Assembly (NCBI RefSeq): GCF_938045595.1
Contig: NZ_CALIBB010000045.1
Coordinates: 1 to 11,328 of the forward strand
DNA: 11,328 bases
Direction of reading: 5' to 3'
Source: an uncultured Campylobacter sp.
GTDB lineage: Bacteria; Campylobacterota; Campylobacteria; Campylobacterales; Campylobacteraceae
The position numbers were made by a program, and so were the translations under genes. Every line of letters starts with the position of its first letter. The stretch's first letter is position 1. Under the pieces are notes generated by a model, which was not told the DNA's origin, made no database searches, and worked only from the letters and a program-made list of their open reading frames with translations. Below, in pieces: positions 1 through 6,382 of this stretch.

Positions 1-102
1 TTAGCTTGAGCATAATGAAATCACTTTCAGTTTTTAAAAGCCTCTTTAGCTCTTCAAACTTCTGTTTTAATCGAGCTCTTTATAAACGGAATCTCGATGC
101 AT
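1..102 (-). other. Possible 5' end of a minus-strand gene running off the left edge, perhaps frameshifted
   Basis: Read on the minus strand, the first 80 or so bases are open to the window edge and encode a charged, helix-like stretch (includes KFEELKRLL and TESDFIMLKL). No good start codon lies in that frame before an upstream TAA. A second frame begins at an ATG whose complement is 100-102 and gives MHRDSVYKELD before a stop at the same place. Adding one T in the GATTAAAA run would join the two into one plausible coiled-coil N-terminus. An in-frame ATG at 13-11 is a second possible start. I see no clear ribosome binding site for either. This may be a gene start, a relic or chance; no function is assigned. 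Confidence 0.25.
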
Positions 103-285
103 TTTATACGAAAGGGGATTAAAATTTTATAAAACGGCGATTGAAATTTCGGTTTTGCCGCCGCTATAAACGGGCAGGTTGATCCGCGATTTTCAGGGGC
201 AAAAAGAGCGCTTTAAAAGCCTCGTGAGCCGAAGCGGAATTTGGACGTAACGGCGGCGTTTTGCTTTGCAATTTGAGTTAAAATT

Positions 286-294
286 TGATATGAT
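286..294 (+). promoter_or_regulatory. Extended -10 promoter for the HDOD-like/rnr/holA operon
   Basis: The bases TGATATGAT match an extended -10 box (TGn followed by TATGAT). There is no convincing -35, which is usual for Campylobacter sigma-70 promoters, where AT-rich DNA replaces it; here TTAAAATT lies just upstream. Transcription would begin near 300, leaving a leader of about 26 bases before the ATG at 327. The stretch 103-285 shows no gene. Confidence 0.55.
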
Positions 295-326
295 TGTGCG
301 AAATTTATATTGAACGGCTTTTTAAA

Positions 327-1559
327 ATGAATAAATTTATAACCCAAAAAATAGGCGCGCTCGCGGGCTTTAGCAATGAAATTTTAAAAATTTTAGCATC
401 GTTTGACGCGGATGTTTCGGATGTCAGGCTCGCTTTGCAAATTTCAAAAAATACCCCCTTTGCGGATAAAATTTTAGATTTAGCCTTTTGCGGTTTGTCT
501 AAATTTAGCGTCGAGGAGCTCGCGAGGCAAAATTTCGGTGCCGCGGATGAGCAGTGCGATCCCCAAAGTACGAAGCCCATAGGATGCGGCCTGCAAGACG
601 CCGCAGACGAGTGGCGGCAAAACGAGTGCACCTCGAGCGAGAAAAAAGGCACAGACTTAGCAGGGCAGGGCGACATTCTTAAATTTAATCATCCAAACGG
701 CGCAAACGGCGTAAATTGCAGCGACGAGAATTTTAAATTTAACCTCTCGCAAGCAGCAAGCGATACGCAGCGGCAAAATCAGCACGCCGCTGCGAGAGCT
801 GATTGCGCGCTAGGTTCGAGTATTTCCACGCAAGCCGAACGAGCGCATAGACGAGAGCCGATACAAGCGCAGCAGCAAAAACAGGGGCAAGAATGGGAGA
901 AGGCGCAGGAGCAGGGGCGAGAGCAGGGCGCCGCGGCACTAAAAACGCTAAATTTACAGCGAGCGTTTGAGCTTTACGGGCGCGAGCAGATGCGGGCGTT
1001 TTTTCTATTCGCCGTATTCGACGCGATGCTAAAGCCGGATTTGCAGGCGTATCGCATCGATCGCGAAAAGCTCACGCAGGTCTCGCTACTGCGAAATCTG
1101 CTTATGTTTTCGTGGATCAAATCCTACCCGCAGATTGAGCAAAGTATCCTCTCAAGCGTGATTTTAGTGGAATTTGGGCGGGTTTTTATCGACGAGCAGG
1201 TGTGTGCTACGGGCAAGGCGGAGGAATTTTACCATGCTATCAAGGGCTCGATCTTTCCGCAGGACTTTACCGACGTGGAGATGGAATTTAGCGGCACGAA
1301 CCGCGAAAGCGTCTCGCACGCGCTATTTGCGCATTTCGGGCTAGAGCAGATCGCGCAGGACGCGCTGTATTCAAACGCCCCCGACGACGCGCCTTTTGAG
1401 AACAAATCCCGCTACGCGATGCTAAAGATCGCCAAAACCGCGGTCAATGTCTACCATCATTTTGACGAGCTTAGCATCGACAACGCTTTAAATTTACTAG
1501 TCGAGTTCGGCTTCGAGCAGGAGGCGTTTTTAGAGGCGAAAGGCGAAATTTCGATATGA
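327..1559 (+). CDS. HDOD-like domain protein with a long hydrophilic insertion
   Basis: 410 residues from the ATG at 327. The reading frame also opens at a TTG at 294, but that lies inside the likely -10 box, so 327 is preferred. Residues 14-70 (EILKILASFDADVSDVRLA, then ISKNTPFADKILDLAF) resemble the first helices of HDOD domains, and residues 207-290 (AFELYGREQMRAFFLFAVF, then a run ending VEFGRVFID) resemble the later helices. Residues 328-350 (SHALFAHFGLEQIAQDAL) match the family's late motif built around a His-Ala...Gly pattern. HDOD proteins are non-catalytic relatives of HD phosphohydrolases and often act in signalling. Between the two halves, residues about 71-203 form a low-complexity, Gln/Ala/Glu-rich insertion with no visible fold. 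The stop overlaps the rnr start by four bases (ATGA). The family assignment is by eye; the cellular role is unknown. Confidence 0.6.
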   Translation: MNKFITQKIGALAGFSNEILKILASFDADVSDVRLALQISKNTPFADKILDLAFCGLSKFSVEELARQNFGAADEQCDPQSTKPIGCGLQDAADEWRQNECTSSEKKGTDLAGQGDILKFNHPNGANGVNCSDENFKFNLSQAASDTQRQNQHAAARADCALGSSISTQAERAHRREPIQAQQQKQGQEWEKAQEQGREQGAAALKTLNLQRAFELYGREQMRAFFLFAVFDAMLKPDLQAYRIDREKLTQVSLLRNLLMFSWIKSYPQIEQSILSSVILVEFGRVFIDEQVCATGKAEEFYHAIKGSIFPQDFTDVEMEFSGTNRESVSHALFAHFGLEQIAQDALYSNAPDDAPFENKSRYAMLKIAKTAVNVYHHFDELSIDNALNLLVEFGFEQEAFLEAKGEISI

Positions 1560-3478
1560 AAGAGTTTCTGCGCGCCTTTAACTCGGGCATATTTGAAAAG
1601 GATCTCAGCGGCGAGCAAAAGGAACTCGCGCGCAACCTCCTAAATATCGGCGCTATCAGCGCGCACAAGGGCAAGCTCTATCTAAACGACGGCTATGTTT
1701 TCGGTAGGCTCGACATCGCGCGCGACGGCACGGGCTATCTGCAGAGCTTCGACGATCGCTTCAAGGCAGATCTCATCATCGAAAACAGATATTTAAGCGG
1801 CGTGCATCTGGGCGATCTGATCCTAGCAAAAATTTTAAGCTCAAGAAAGTCCCGCCTGCACGCAAAAGTGCTAATATGCGTCAAGCCCGCATTTTTAACG
1901 AGCGTGGTTTATACCAAAAGCTTCGGGCGCGAAATTTTAGGCGTGAACGTCAAAACCGGCCTCGCAAATCCGCTCAAAGCCACGCAAAAATCGCTCAAGC
2001 AGCTGCCCGCAAACACCCTTTTAAAGATCGATAATCTAACGAATGAGATTACCGAGGTGATCGGAAGCCTAGCCGATCCCTTCGTCGATGAGAAAATTTC
2101 TTTAGCGATCTACGATAAAAACGACGAATTTAACGAAGCGTGCAAGCAGCAAGCCGCGAGCTTCGGCAGCGAAGTGGACGAGGCGCTGTATCCGCAGCGC
2201 GTGGATTTGCAGCATCTGCCCTTTTGCACTATCGATCCTATCGATGCCAAGGACTTCGACGACGCGATCTATTTTTACGTAAAAGAGCGCACGCTTTACG
2301 TCGCGATCGCTGACGTGAGCGAATACGTAAGCGAATACTCGCCGATCGATAAGGAGGCGAAATTTCGCGGCTTTTCGATCTATTTCCCGCACAGATCCGT
2401 GCCGATGCTGCCGCGCGAGCTTAGCGAAAATATCTGCTCGTTGATGCCTGATCTGCCGAGGCTAGCTTTTGTTTTTAAAATCGCTTTGGATGAAAATTTA
2501 AACCCGCAAAAGCAGGAGCTTTTCGAAGCGATTATAAGATCAAAACGTCGCTATAATTACGACGAGGTCGATGAAATTTTACGCACCCGCAAGGCGTGCG
2601 AGCCTGAAATTTTAAGCTGGCTCTTGCCGCTTAATGAAATTTGCGAGCGCCTGCGCCGTGCGAGGCTGAAGCGCGGATTTGATTTTCGCACCAAGGAGCT
2701 TCGCATCACGCTTAATGAGTGCGGTTTTATCAATTCCACCCGCTTCGAGACCGACACCCCGTCGCACAAACTCATCGAGGATTGTATGCTGCTAGCCAAC
2801 AAAGCCGCTGCGGCGCGCATCGAGCGGGGCGTTTTTAGAAATCACGGCTCGGCGGAGCTTAAAAAAATTTACGCGCTGATTGACGATCTAGCGCTGTTTG
2901 GCATCGACGCGCCGTATCAGAGCAACCTTGCTAAAATGATCGGCGAAATTCAAGCGCAAGCCGATACCATGGGGATCCGCGAGGAGGTCGATAAGCTCAT
3001 CATCAAGGCTCAAAAGCGCGCCGAGTACGGATCCGAATCTCGCGGGCATTTCGGGCTCGGATTTGATAACTACACGCACTTCACAAGCCCGATCAGGCGC
3101 TATTCCGATCTCATTTTGCACCGCCTGCTAAAGGCGCAGATGAGGGGAGATGAGAAATTTTATAATTACCTGCTTTTAAACATCGATGCTACGTGTGCTC
3201 GGTTAAACGAGCTCGAGCGCGAGGCGGATAAGGTCGCGTTTGATTTTATGGACCGAAAATTTGCGCGCTGGGCCGCAGAAAATTTGGGCAAAAAATTTCG
3301 CTGCTACATCGACGAAAACGGAAATTCAGTCACCGCAAAGTTAGACGACAAGCTAAAGGGGGCTAAAATTTTAGTTTCAAATTTCGCCGGCGACATTTTA
3401 ACGCCCGTGCTAGTTGAGCTTACGGACGCAAACATCGCTAGCGGAGTGATTTTAGGCAGGGTGGTAAAGAAGATCTGA
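1556..3478 (+). CDS. rnr: Ribonuclease R (RNB-family 3'-5' exoribonuclease)
   Basis: 640 residues. RNase R degrades RNA processively from the 3' end, including structured RNA, in the cytoplasm. Residues about 45-95 look like a cold-shock-type RNA-binding domain (VFGRLDIARDGTGYLQSF then HLGDLILAKI). A second such domain follows to about 180, with GSLADPFVDEKI. The RNB catalytic core begins at TIDPIDAKDFDDAIYF; Asp227, Asp233, Asp235 and Asp236 align with the four metal-binding aspartates of E. coli RNase II. The signature THFTSPIRRYSDLILHRLL is at 507-525. Only about 60 residues follow the core, and a normal C-terminal S1 domain is not evident; epsilonproteobacterial members are shorter (about 640) than the E. 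coli enzyme (about 813). The start overlaps the upstream gene (ATGA) and the stop shares one base with holA (TGATG), so translational coupling is likely. Confidence 0.96.
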   Translation: MKEFLRAFNSGIFEKDLSGEQKELARNLLNIGAISAHKGKLYLNDGYVFGRLDIARDGTGYLQSFDDRFKADLIIENRYLSGVHLGDLILAKILSSRKSRLHAKVLICVKPAFLTSVVYTKSFGREILGVNVKTGLANPLKATQKSLKQLPANTLLKIDNLTNEITEVIGSLADPFVDEKISLAIYDKNDEFNEACKQQAASFGSEVDEALYPQRVDLQHLPFCTIDPIDAKDFDDAIYFYVKERTLYVAIADVSEYVSEYSPIDKEAKFRGFSIYFPHRSVPMLPRELSENICSLMPDLPRLAFVFKIALDENLNPQKQELFEAIIRSKRRYNYDEVDEILRTRKACEPEILSWLLPLNEICERLRRARLKRGFDFRTKELRITLNECGFINSTRFETDTPSHKLIEDCMLLANKAAAARIERGVFRNHGSAELKKIYALIDDLALFGIDAPYQSNLAKMIGEIQAQADTMGIREEVDKLIIKAQKRAEYGSESRGHFGLGFDNYTHFTSPIRRYSDLILHRLLKAQMRGDEKFYNYLLLNIDATCARLNELEREADKVAFDFMDRKFARWAAENLGKKFRCYIDENGNSVTAKLDDKLKGAKILVSNFAGDILTPVLVELTDANIASGVILGRVVKKI

Positions 3479-4482
3479 TGTATAGGAAAGAATTTGACGG
3501 GCTTATCGCAAGCGGCAGGGTGCCTAATTTCGTGCTTTTACGCGGCGGAGACGATTTTTCAAACGAGCTTTACGCGCAGCGCCTGAAGCAAATTTACGCC
3601 GCGGAAAATTTTTTGAGTTTGTATTTTTTGGAGTATGATTTTGAGCAGGCGCGGAGCTTCTTGGAGCCCTCGCTTTTCGGCGGCAGCAACACGCTTCATA
3701 TCAAAACGACTTCGCTTATCAAAAAAGAGGAGTTGCGAAGGCTCATCGCGCTGTGCAAGGCGGACGCAAATAACCATCTGATCTACGAGCTAAACGATAG
3801 CGAAATTTCGGTGAGCGCGGATTTTATCAAGGAATTTGAACGAAACGAAGTGAGGTTTTTCAAACCCTCGGGCGTAAACGAAGCCATAGCGCTGCTTGCG
3901 CAAAAATGCGAGATGTGCGGGCTTTTTGCAAACACCGCCGCGCTTAGCAGGATCTACGCCATCCACAACGAAAGCCTGAGCCTAAGCGCGAGCGAGATAG
4001 AAAAATTTGCAAGTCTGGGGCTTGAGCTTAGCCTGCAAAACGTAAATTTGATGGTTTATGGCCTTAGCGAGGTGAGCTACGACGAGCTTTTCGATAAAAT
4101 TTTCAGCCTTTGCGATTTTCGCGTAGATTTTTACAAAATGGCTCTGGGCGGCGGATACAACGAGATGGAGCTGATAAATTATTTCTACCGCCTGATTTAT
4201 AGAATTTTTCGCCTGCATGCTTACGTGAAAATAAACGGCAGATTTGATTTTAAGGCGGTTTTAGGCTATCAGCCGCCCCCTTCCGTGGCCGCACAGATGC
4301 AGCGCTATGCCACCGGTTTTTCAACGCGGACGTTTTATAAAATTTTCGCTCACTTAAACGATTTGGAATTTGAACTCAAAAGCGAAAAGAACGCGGCGAA
4401 GGATGAGCTTTTGCTTGCGTCGTTTTTGAGGTTGCAGCGCATGTTACTAAGTTCGCTCGGACAAAAAGCAAATATTAAGTGA
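3478..4482 (+). CDS. holA: DNA polymerase III delta subunit (clamp-loader subunit)
   Basis: 334 residues. In the replisome the delta subunit opens the beta sliding clamp within the clamp-loader complex. The N-terminus (NFVLLRGGDDFSNELYAQRL, residues 17-36) is the usual opening of this family, which has an AAA+-like fold without a functional Walker A motif, and none is seen here. The middle (about residues 120-205) and the helical C-terminal third match the family in length and pattern, with a long basic/aromatic stretch (INYFYRLIYRIFRLHAYV). Sequence conservation in this family is low, so part of the support is the position directly after rnr, an arrangement found in other Campylobacter, and the usual length of about 330 residues. 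The start ATG shares a base with the rnr stop TGA; no separate promoter is visible. The operon probably ends here, since 84 non-coding bases follow. Confidence 0.88.
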   Translation: MYRKEFDGLIASGRVPNFVLLRGGDDFSNELYAQRLKQIYAAENFLSLYFLEYDFEQARSFLEPSLFGGSNTLHIKTTSLIKKEELRRLIALCKADANNHLIYELNDSEISVSADFIKEFERNEVRFFKPSGVNEAIALLAQKCEMCGLFANTAALSRIYAIHNESLSLSASEIEKFASLGLELSLQNVNLMVYGLSEVSYDELFDKIFSLCDFRVDFYKMALGGGYNEMELINYFYRLIYRIFRLHAYVKINGRFDFKAVLGYQPPPSVAAQMQRYATGFSTRTFYKIFAHLNDLEFELKSEKNAAKDELLLASFLRLQRMLLSSLGQKANIK

Positions 4483-4566
4483 AATTTCAGTAATATCCCC
4501 TTGCATTTTTTGCAAAATCCTTGCCCGCAGACACCGTTTGCGAGCTAAAATCCATAAGGAGAATTT
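4483..4566 (+). promoter_or_regulatory. Promoter and leader region of the rpsF-ssb-rpsR operon
   Basis: Two possible -10 boxes are seen. TAATAT at 4491-4496 would start transcription near 4503 and give a leader of about 60 bases. TAAAAT at 4546-4551, with TTGCCC at 4521-4526 as a weak -35 (19-base spacer), would start transcription almost at the ribosome binding site and is less attractive. A strong AAGGAG at 4556-4561 sits five bases before the rpsF ATG. Confidence 0.45.
4526..4542 (+). promoter_or_regulatory. Candidate hairpin in the rpsF leader (possible S6:S18 autoregulatory site)
   Basis: CGCAGA (4526-4531) pairs with TTTGCG (4537-4542), with one G-T pair, leaving the loop CACCG. In many bacteria the S6:S18 protein complex binds a stem in the rpsF leader that carries an unpaired CCG and represses the operon. 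The position and the exposed CCG fit that idea, but the stem is short and I have not compared it with the known consensus. Confidence 0.3.
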
Positions 4567-4980
4567 ATGAGAAACTACGAGGTTTTATTCATCGTTAAGC
4601 CCACGCTTACCGACGATGAAGTTAAAACAAAAGTCGATTTCGTCAAAGAAATCATAACCAAAAATGGCGGAGAGATCGCTTCCGTGATCGAAATGGGCGC
4701 TAGAAAGCTTGCCTATAAGATCGACAAATATGAGCGCGGAGTTTATTTCGTAATCTATTTTAAAGCCGAGCCGAGCTTGATCTCCGAACTTGTTAGAAAT
4801 CTGCGCATCACCGAAGATATCATTAGATTTTTGACCGTCAAATATGAGACTAAGCGTGAAATTTCCGCTTGGGATAAACTAAGCAAAGGTATCAAACTAA
4901 GCCCTGCGAAAAAAGAGCGTGAGCCAAAAGCGCCGGTAGAGCCAAAAGAGCCCGAAGAGGCAGCCAAAGAGGGCGAATAA
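4567..4980 (+). CDS. rpsF: 30S ribosomal protein S6
   Basis: 137 residues. S6 pairs with S18 on the 30S platform. The N-terminus MRNYEVLFIVKPTLTDDEV, the central GARKLAYKIDKYERGVYFV (residues 44-62) and NLRITEDIIRFLTVK (residues 78-92) are standard S6 features. After about residue 110 comes a Lys/Glu/Pro/Ala-rich tail ending in acidic residues (EEAAKEGE), longer than the roughly 100-residue core but a common kind of S6 extension. The ribosome binding site is strong (AAGGAG, 5-base spacing). It is first in an operon with ssb (10-base gap) and rpsR, the standard bacterial order. Confidence 0.97.
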   Translation: MRNYEVLFIVKPTLTDDEVKTKVDFVKEIITKNGGEIASVIEMGARKLAYKIDKYERGVYFVIYFKAEPSLISELVRNLRITEDIIRFLTVKYETKREISAWDKLSKGIKLSPAKKEREPKAPVEPKEPEEAAKEGE

Positions 4981-4990
4981 AGGATAAAAT

Positions 4991-5593
4991 ATGTTCAATA
5001 AAGTAGTTTTGGTAGGTAATTTGACCCGAGATATCGAGCTTAGATATCTGCAAACGGGCACCGCCGTAGGCAAAACCGGCATCGCCGTCACACGCAGATA
5101 TAATAGCTCAAACGGCGAGAAACGCGAAGAAACGTGCTTTATAGACATAGATTTTTTCGGTCGTACGGCCGAGATCGCAAATCAATACTTGCGAAAAGGC
5201 AGTAAAATTTTGATCGAAGGTCGCTTAAAGCTAGATCAGTGGCAAGATCAGAACGGGCAGAACCGAAGCAAGCACTCTATTAGCGTAGATACGATGGAGA
5301 TGCTAGGAAGCAATCAAGGTGGAAGCGGCGGCTATAATCAAGGCGGCAATTACGAGGGCGGCAATTATGGCGGAAGCTCCGGCGGCTACGGCGGCGGGAA
5401 TTCTAACTACGGCGGCGGCGGTAATTACGGCGGCGGAAATAGCTATGCTAATAGACAAAACTCAAATTCTAGAGGCGCAAAAAACGATTATAACGCGCCT
5501 AAACAAAAAGAGCAGAGTTACGAAAGCACGATTCCGGAAGTCGACGTCGATGCCGATAAATACGATGACGGCAACGACACGATCCCATTTTAA
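4991..5593 (+). CDS. ssb: Single-stranded DNA-binding protein
   Basis: 200 residues. SSB coats single-stranded DNA during replication, repair and recombination, and recruits partner proteins through its C-terminal tip. Residues 1-105 form the OB-fold (MFNKVVLVGNLTRDIELRY; CFIDIDFFGRTAEIANQYL at 49-67; KGSKILIEGRLKLDQW at 69-84). Residues about 109-152 are a Gly/Asn/Tyr-rich linker of loosely repeated GGNYGG-like units. Residues 153-185 are polar. The end, DDGNDTIPF, is a variant of the usual DDDIPF tip: the last three residues IPF are kept, with a Thr where an acid is common. It lies between rpsF and rpsR; AAGGAT upstream serves as ribosome binding site. Confidence 0.97.
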   Translation: MFNKVVLVGNLTRDIELRYLQTGTAVGKTGIAVTRRYNSSNGEKREETCFIDIDFFGRTAEIANQYLRKGSKILIEGRLKLDQWQDQNGQNRSKHSISVDTMEMLGSNQGGSGGYNQGGNYEGGNYGGSSGGYGGGNSNYGGGGNYGGGNSYANRQNSNSRGAKNDYNAPKQKEQSYESTIPEVDVDADKYDDGNDTIPF

Positions 5594-5606
5594 TTAAGGA
5601 AAAATC

Positions 5607-5867
5607 ATGGCAGATAAGAGAAAATATACTAGGAAGTATTGCAAATTTACGGAAGCAAAGATCGAATTTATCGATTATAAGGACACGGCGCTGCTAAAGC
5701 ACTGCCTAAGCGAGCGCTTTAAGATTATGCCGCGCCGCCTAACCGGCACCAGCAAAAAATACCAAGAGATGGTAGAAAAGGCTATCAAGCGCGCGCGCCA
5801 AGCAGCCCTTATACCTTACATCGTCGATCGCAAAGACGTGGTCGTAAATCCATTCGAAAATCTTTAA
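5607..5867 (+). CDS. rpsR: 30S ribosomal protein S18
   Basis: 86 residues, basic, normal length for S18. S18 binds S6 and the central domain of 16S rRNA. The N-terminal KYTRKYCKF keeps one cysteine of the zinc-binding pattern seen in some S18 proteins, so this appears to be the zinc-independent form. The region DTALLKHCLSERFKIMPRRL (residues 26-45) followed by TGTSKKYQEMVEKAIKRAR is the characteristic S18 core. TAAGGA lies just upstream, 13 bases after the ssb stop. It is the last gene of the operon; a hairpin begins at its stop codon. Confidence 0.97.
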   Translation: MADKRKYTRKYCKFTEAKIEFIDYKDTALLKHCLSERFKIMPRRLTGTSKKYQEMVEKAIKRARQAALIPYIVDRKDVVVNPFENL

Positions 5868-5895
5868 ATTTTAGCGGTACAAAGCCGCTAAAATT
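5867..5895 (+). terminator. Hairpin terminator after rpsR
   Basis: A perfect 11-base inverted repeat: AATTTTAGCGG (5867-5877) pairs with CCGCTAAAATT (5885-5895), with a 7-base loop. The stem begins on the last base of the rpsR stop codon. The downstream tract is CCCCCTATTTT, not a clean T-run, so termination may be incomplete. A separate AT-only palindrome (TAAATTTTAAAATTTA) follows at 5913-5928. Confidence 0.6.
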
Positions 5896-5938
5896 CCCCC
5901 TATTTTAAACTCTAAATTTTAAAATTTAAGCCCGCTCT

Positions 5939-5954
5939 TATATATATATATATA
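5939..5954 (+). repeat. (TA)8 dinucleotide repeat
   Basis: Eight uninterrupted TA units run directly into the bases AT, so the last two units are part of a TATAAT box at 5951-5956. Slippage of such a tract would change the distance from the -10 box to upstream promoter contacts. Confidence 0.9.
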
Positions 5955-5956
5955 AT
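5951..5956 (+). promoter_or_regulatory. -10 box for the zinc-ribbon membrane protein gene
   Basis: A consensus TATAAT ends the TA repeat. Transcription would start near 5963, about 23 bases before the ATG at 5986, and AAAGGAG at 5974-5980 is a strong ribosome binding site within that leader. No clear -35 is visible: a 17-base spacer would place it on AAGCCC, a 19-base spacer on TTAAGC. Confidence 0.6.
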
Positions 5957-5985
5957 TCCACCTATATTTTTTCAAAGGAGAAATT

Positions 5986-6282
5986 ATGGCAGAGAATGAA
6001 CAAGAGGAATATTTGGAATGTCCTTTTTGCGGCAAAGACGACATCAAATACGGTGCGGTCGTATGTAGCGGATGTCAGGCGGAGATCTCATATCGTAGGT
6101 CGTGGATAGGAACGCTCTTTTTTTCTATACTTTGGCTTTTCTTTGGAGCGGCTTTTGCTAAAGGTCATAATACTGCATTAATTATAGTTTTGGTTATCGG
6201 CGTGCTAGGCATCATCTGTGCTTATGTGGCAGCAAAAGATCATAGCCCGCAATTTCATAGGACCATGAAGCACGTAGAATAG
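5986..6282 (+). CDS. Small zinc-ribbon membrane protein, function unknown
   Basis: 98 residues. Two Cys pairs, CPFC (12-15) and CSGC (27-30), make a short zinc ribbon at the cytoplasmic-looking N-terminus. Two membrane segments follow, about residues 40-58 (WIGTLFFSILWLFFGAAFA) and 62-83, and then a short His-containing tail. This is the general zinc-ribbon-plus-TM architecture found in many uncharacterised bacterial proteins; I recognise no specific family. It has a strong ribosome binding site and its own likely promoter, and is separated from rpsR by a terminator-like hairpin, so it is probably expressed independently. The next gene, also a small membrane protein, is 100 bases downstream and may be co-transcribed. 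Codon use appears more AT-rich than in rnr or queA, in line with a lineage-specific gene. Confidence 0.75.
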   Translation: MAENEQEEYLECPFCGKDDIKYGAVVCSGCQAEISYRRSWIGTLFFSILWLFFGAAFAKGHNTALIIVLVIGVLGIICAYVAAKDHSPQFHRTMKHVE

Positions 6283-6382
6283 CCTTGCTTATATTTTGTT
6301 GTCTAATCGGTGATTAAATTTCATAATTTTCGGTTAAATTTAAAATTGGAAAATTATGTCGTTTAAATTTCAAGGATAAATT

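Noticed and set aside
294..326. Upstream TTG start adding 11 residues to the HDOD-like protein
   Set aside because: The TTG overlaps the likely -10 box and lies before the expected transcription start; the ATG at 327 fits better.
739..939. Minus-strand Ala/Pro-rich open frame opposite the HDOD-like insertion
   Set aside because: Shadow of the Gln/Ala-rich plus-strand codons; low complexity and no start signals.
5313..5450. GGC/GGN-rich repeats as a tandem repeat or CRISPR-like array
   Set aside because: They encode the ordinary Gly-rich linker of SSB; units are irregular and there are no spacers.
5319..5597. Open frame of 92 codons rich in Ala/Ile on the plus strand
   Set aside because: It is the shifted reading of the Gly-rich ssb linker; the repeats in the linker keep other frames open.
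5913..5928. AT-only palindrome TAAATTTTAAAATTTA as an operator
   Set aside because: Similar AAATTT/AAAATTTT words are everywhere in the window, so this palindrome alone is not evidence for a regulator site.
6356..6379. Seven-codon upstream frame (ATG TCG ... TAA) before the peptidoglycan-binding-like gene
   Set aside because: It has no ribosome binding site, and its last codons are the ribosome binding site of the real gene; probably chance.
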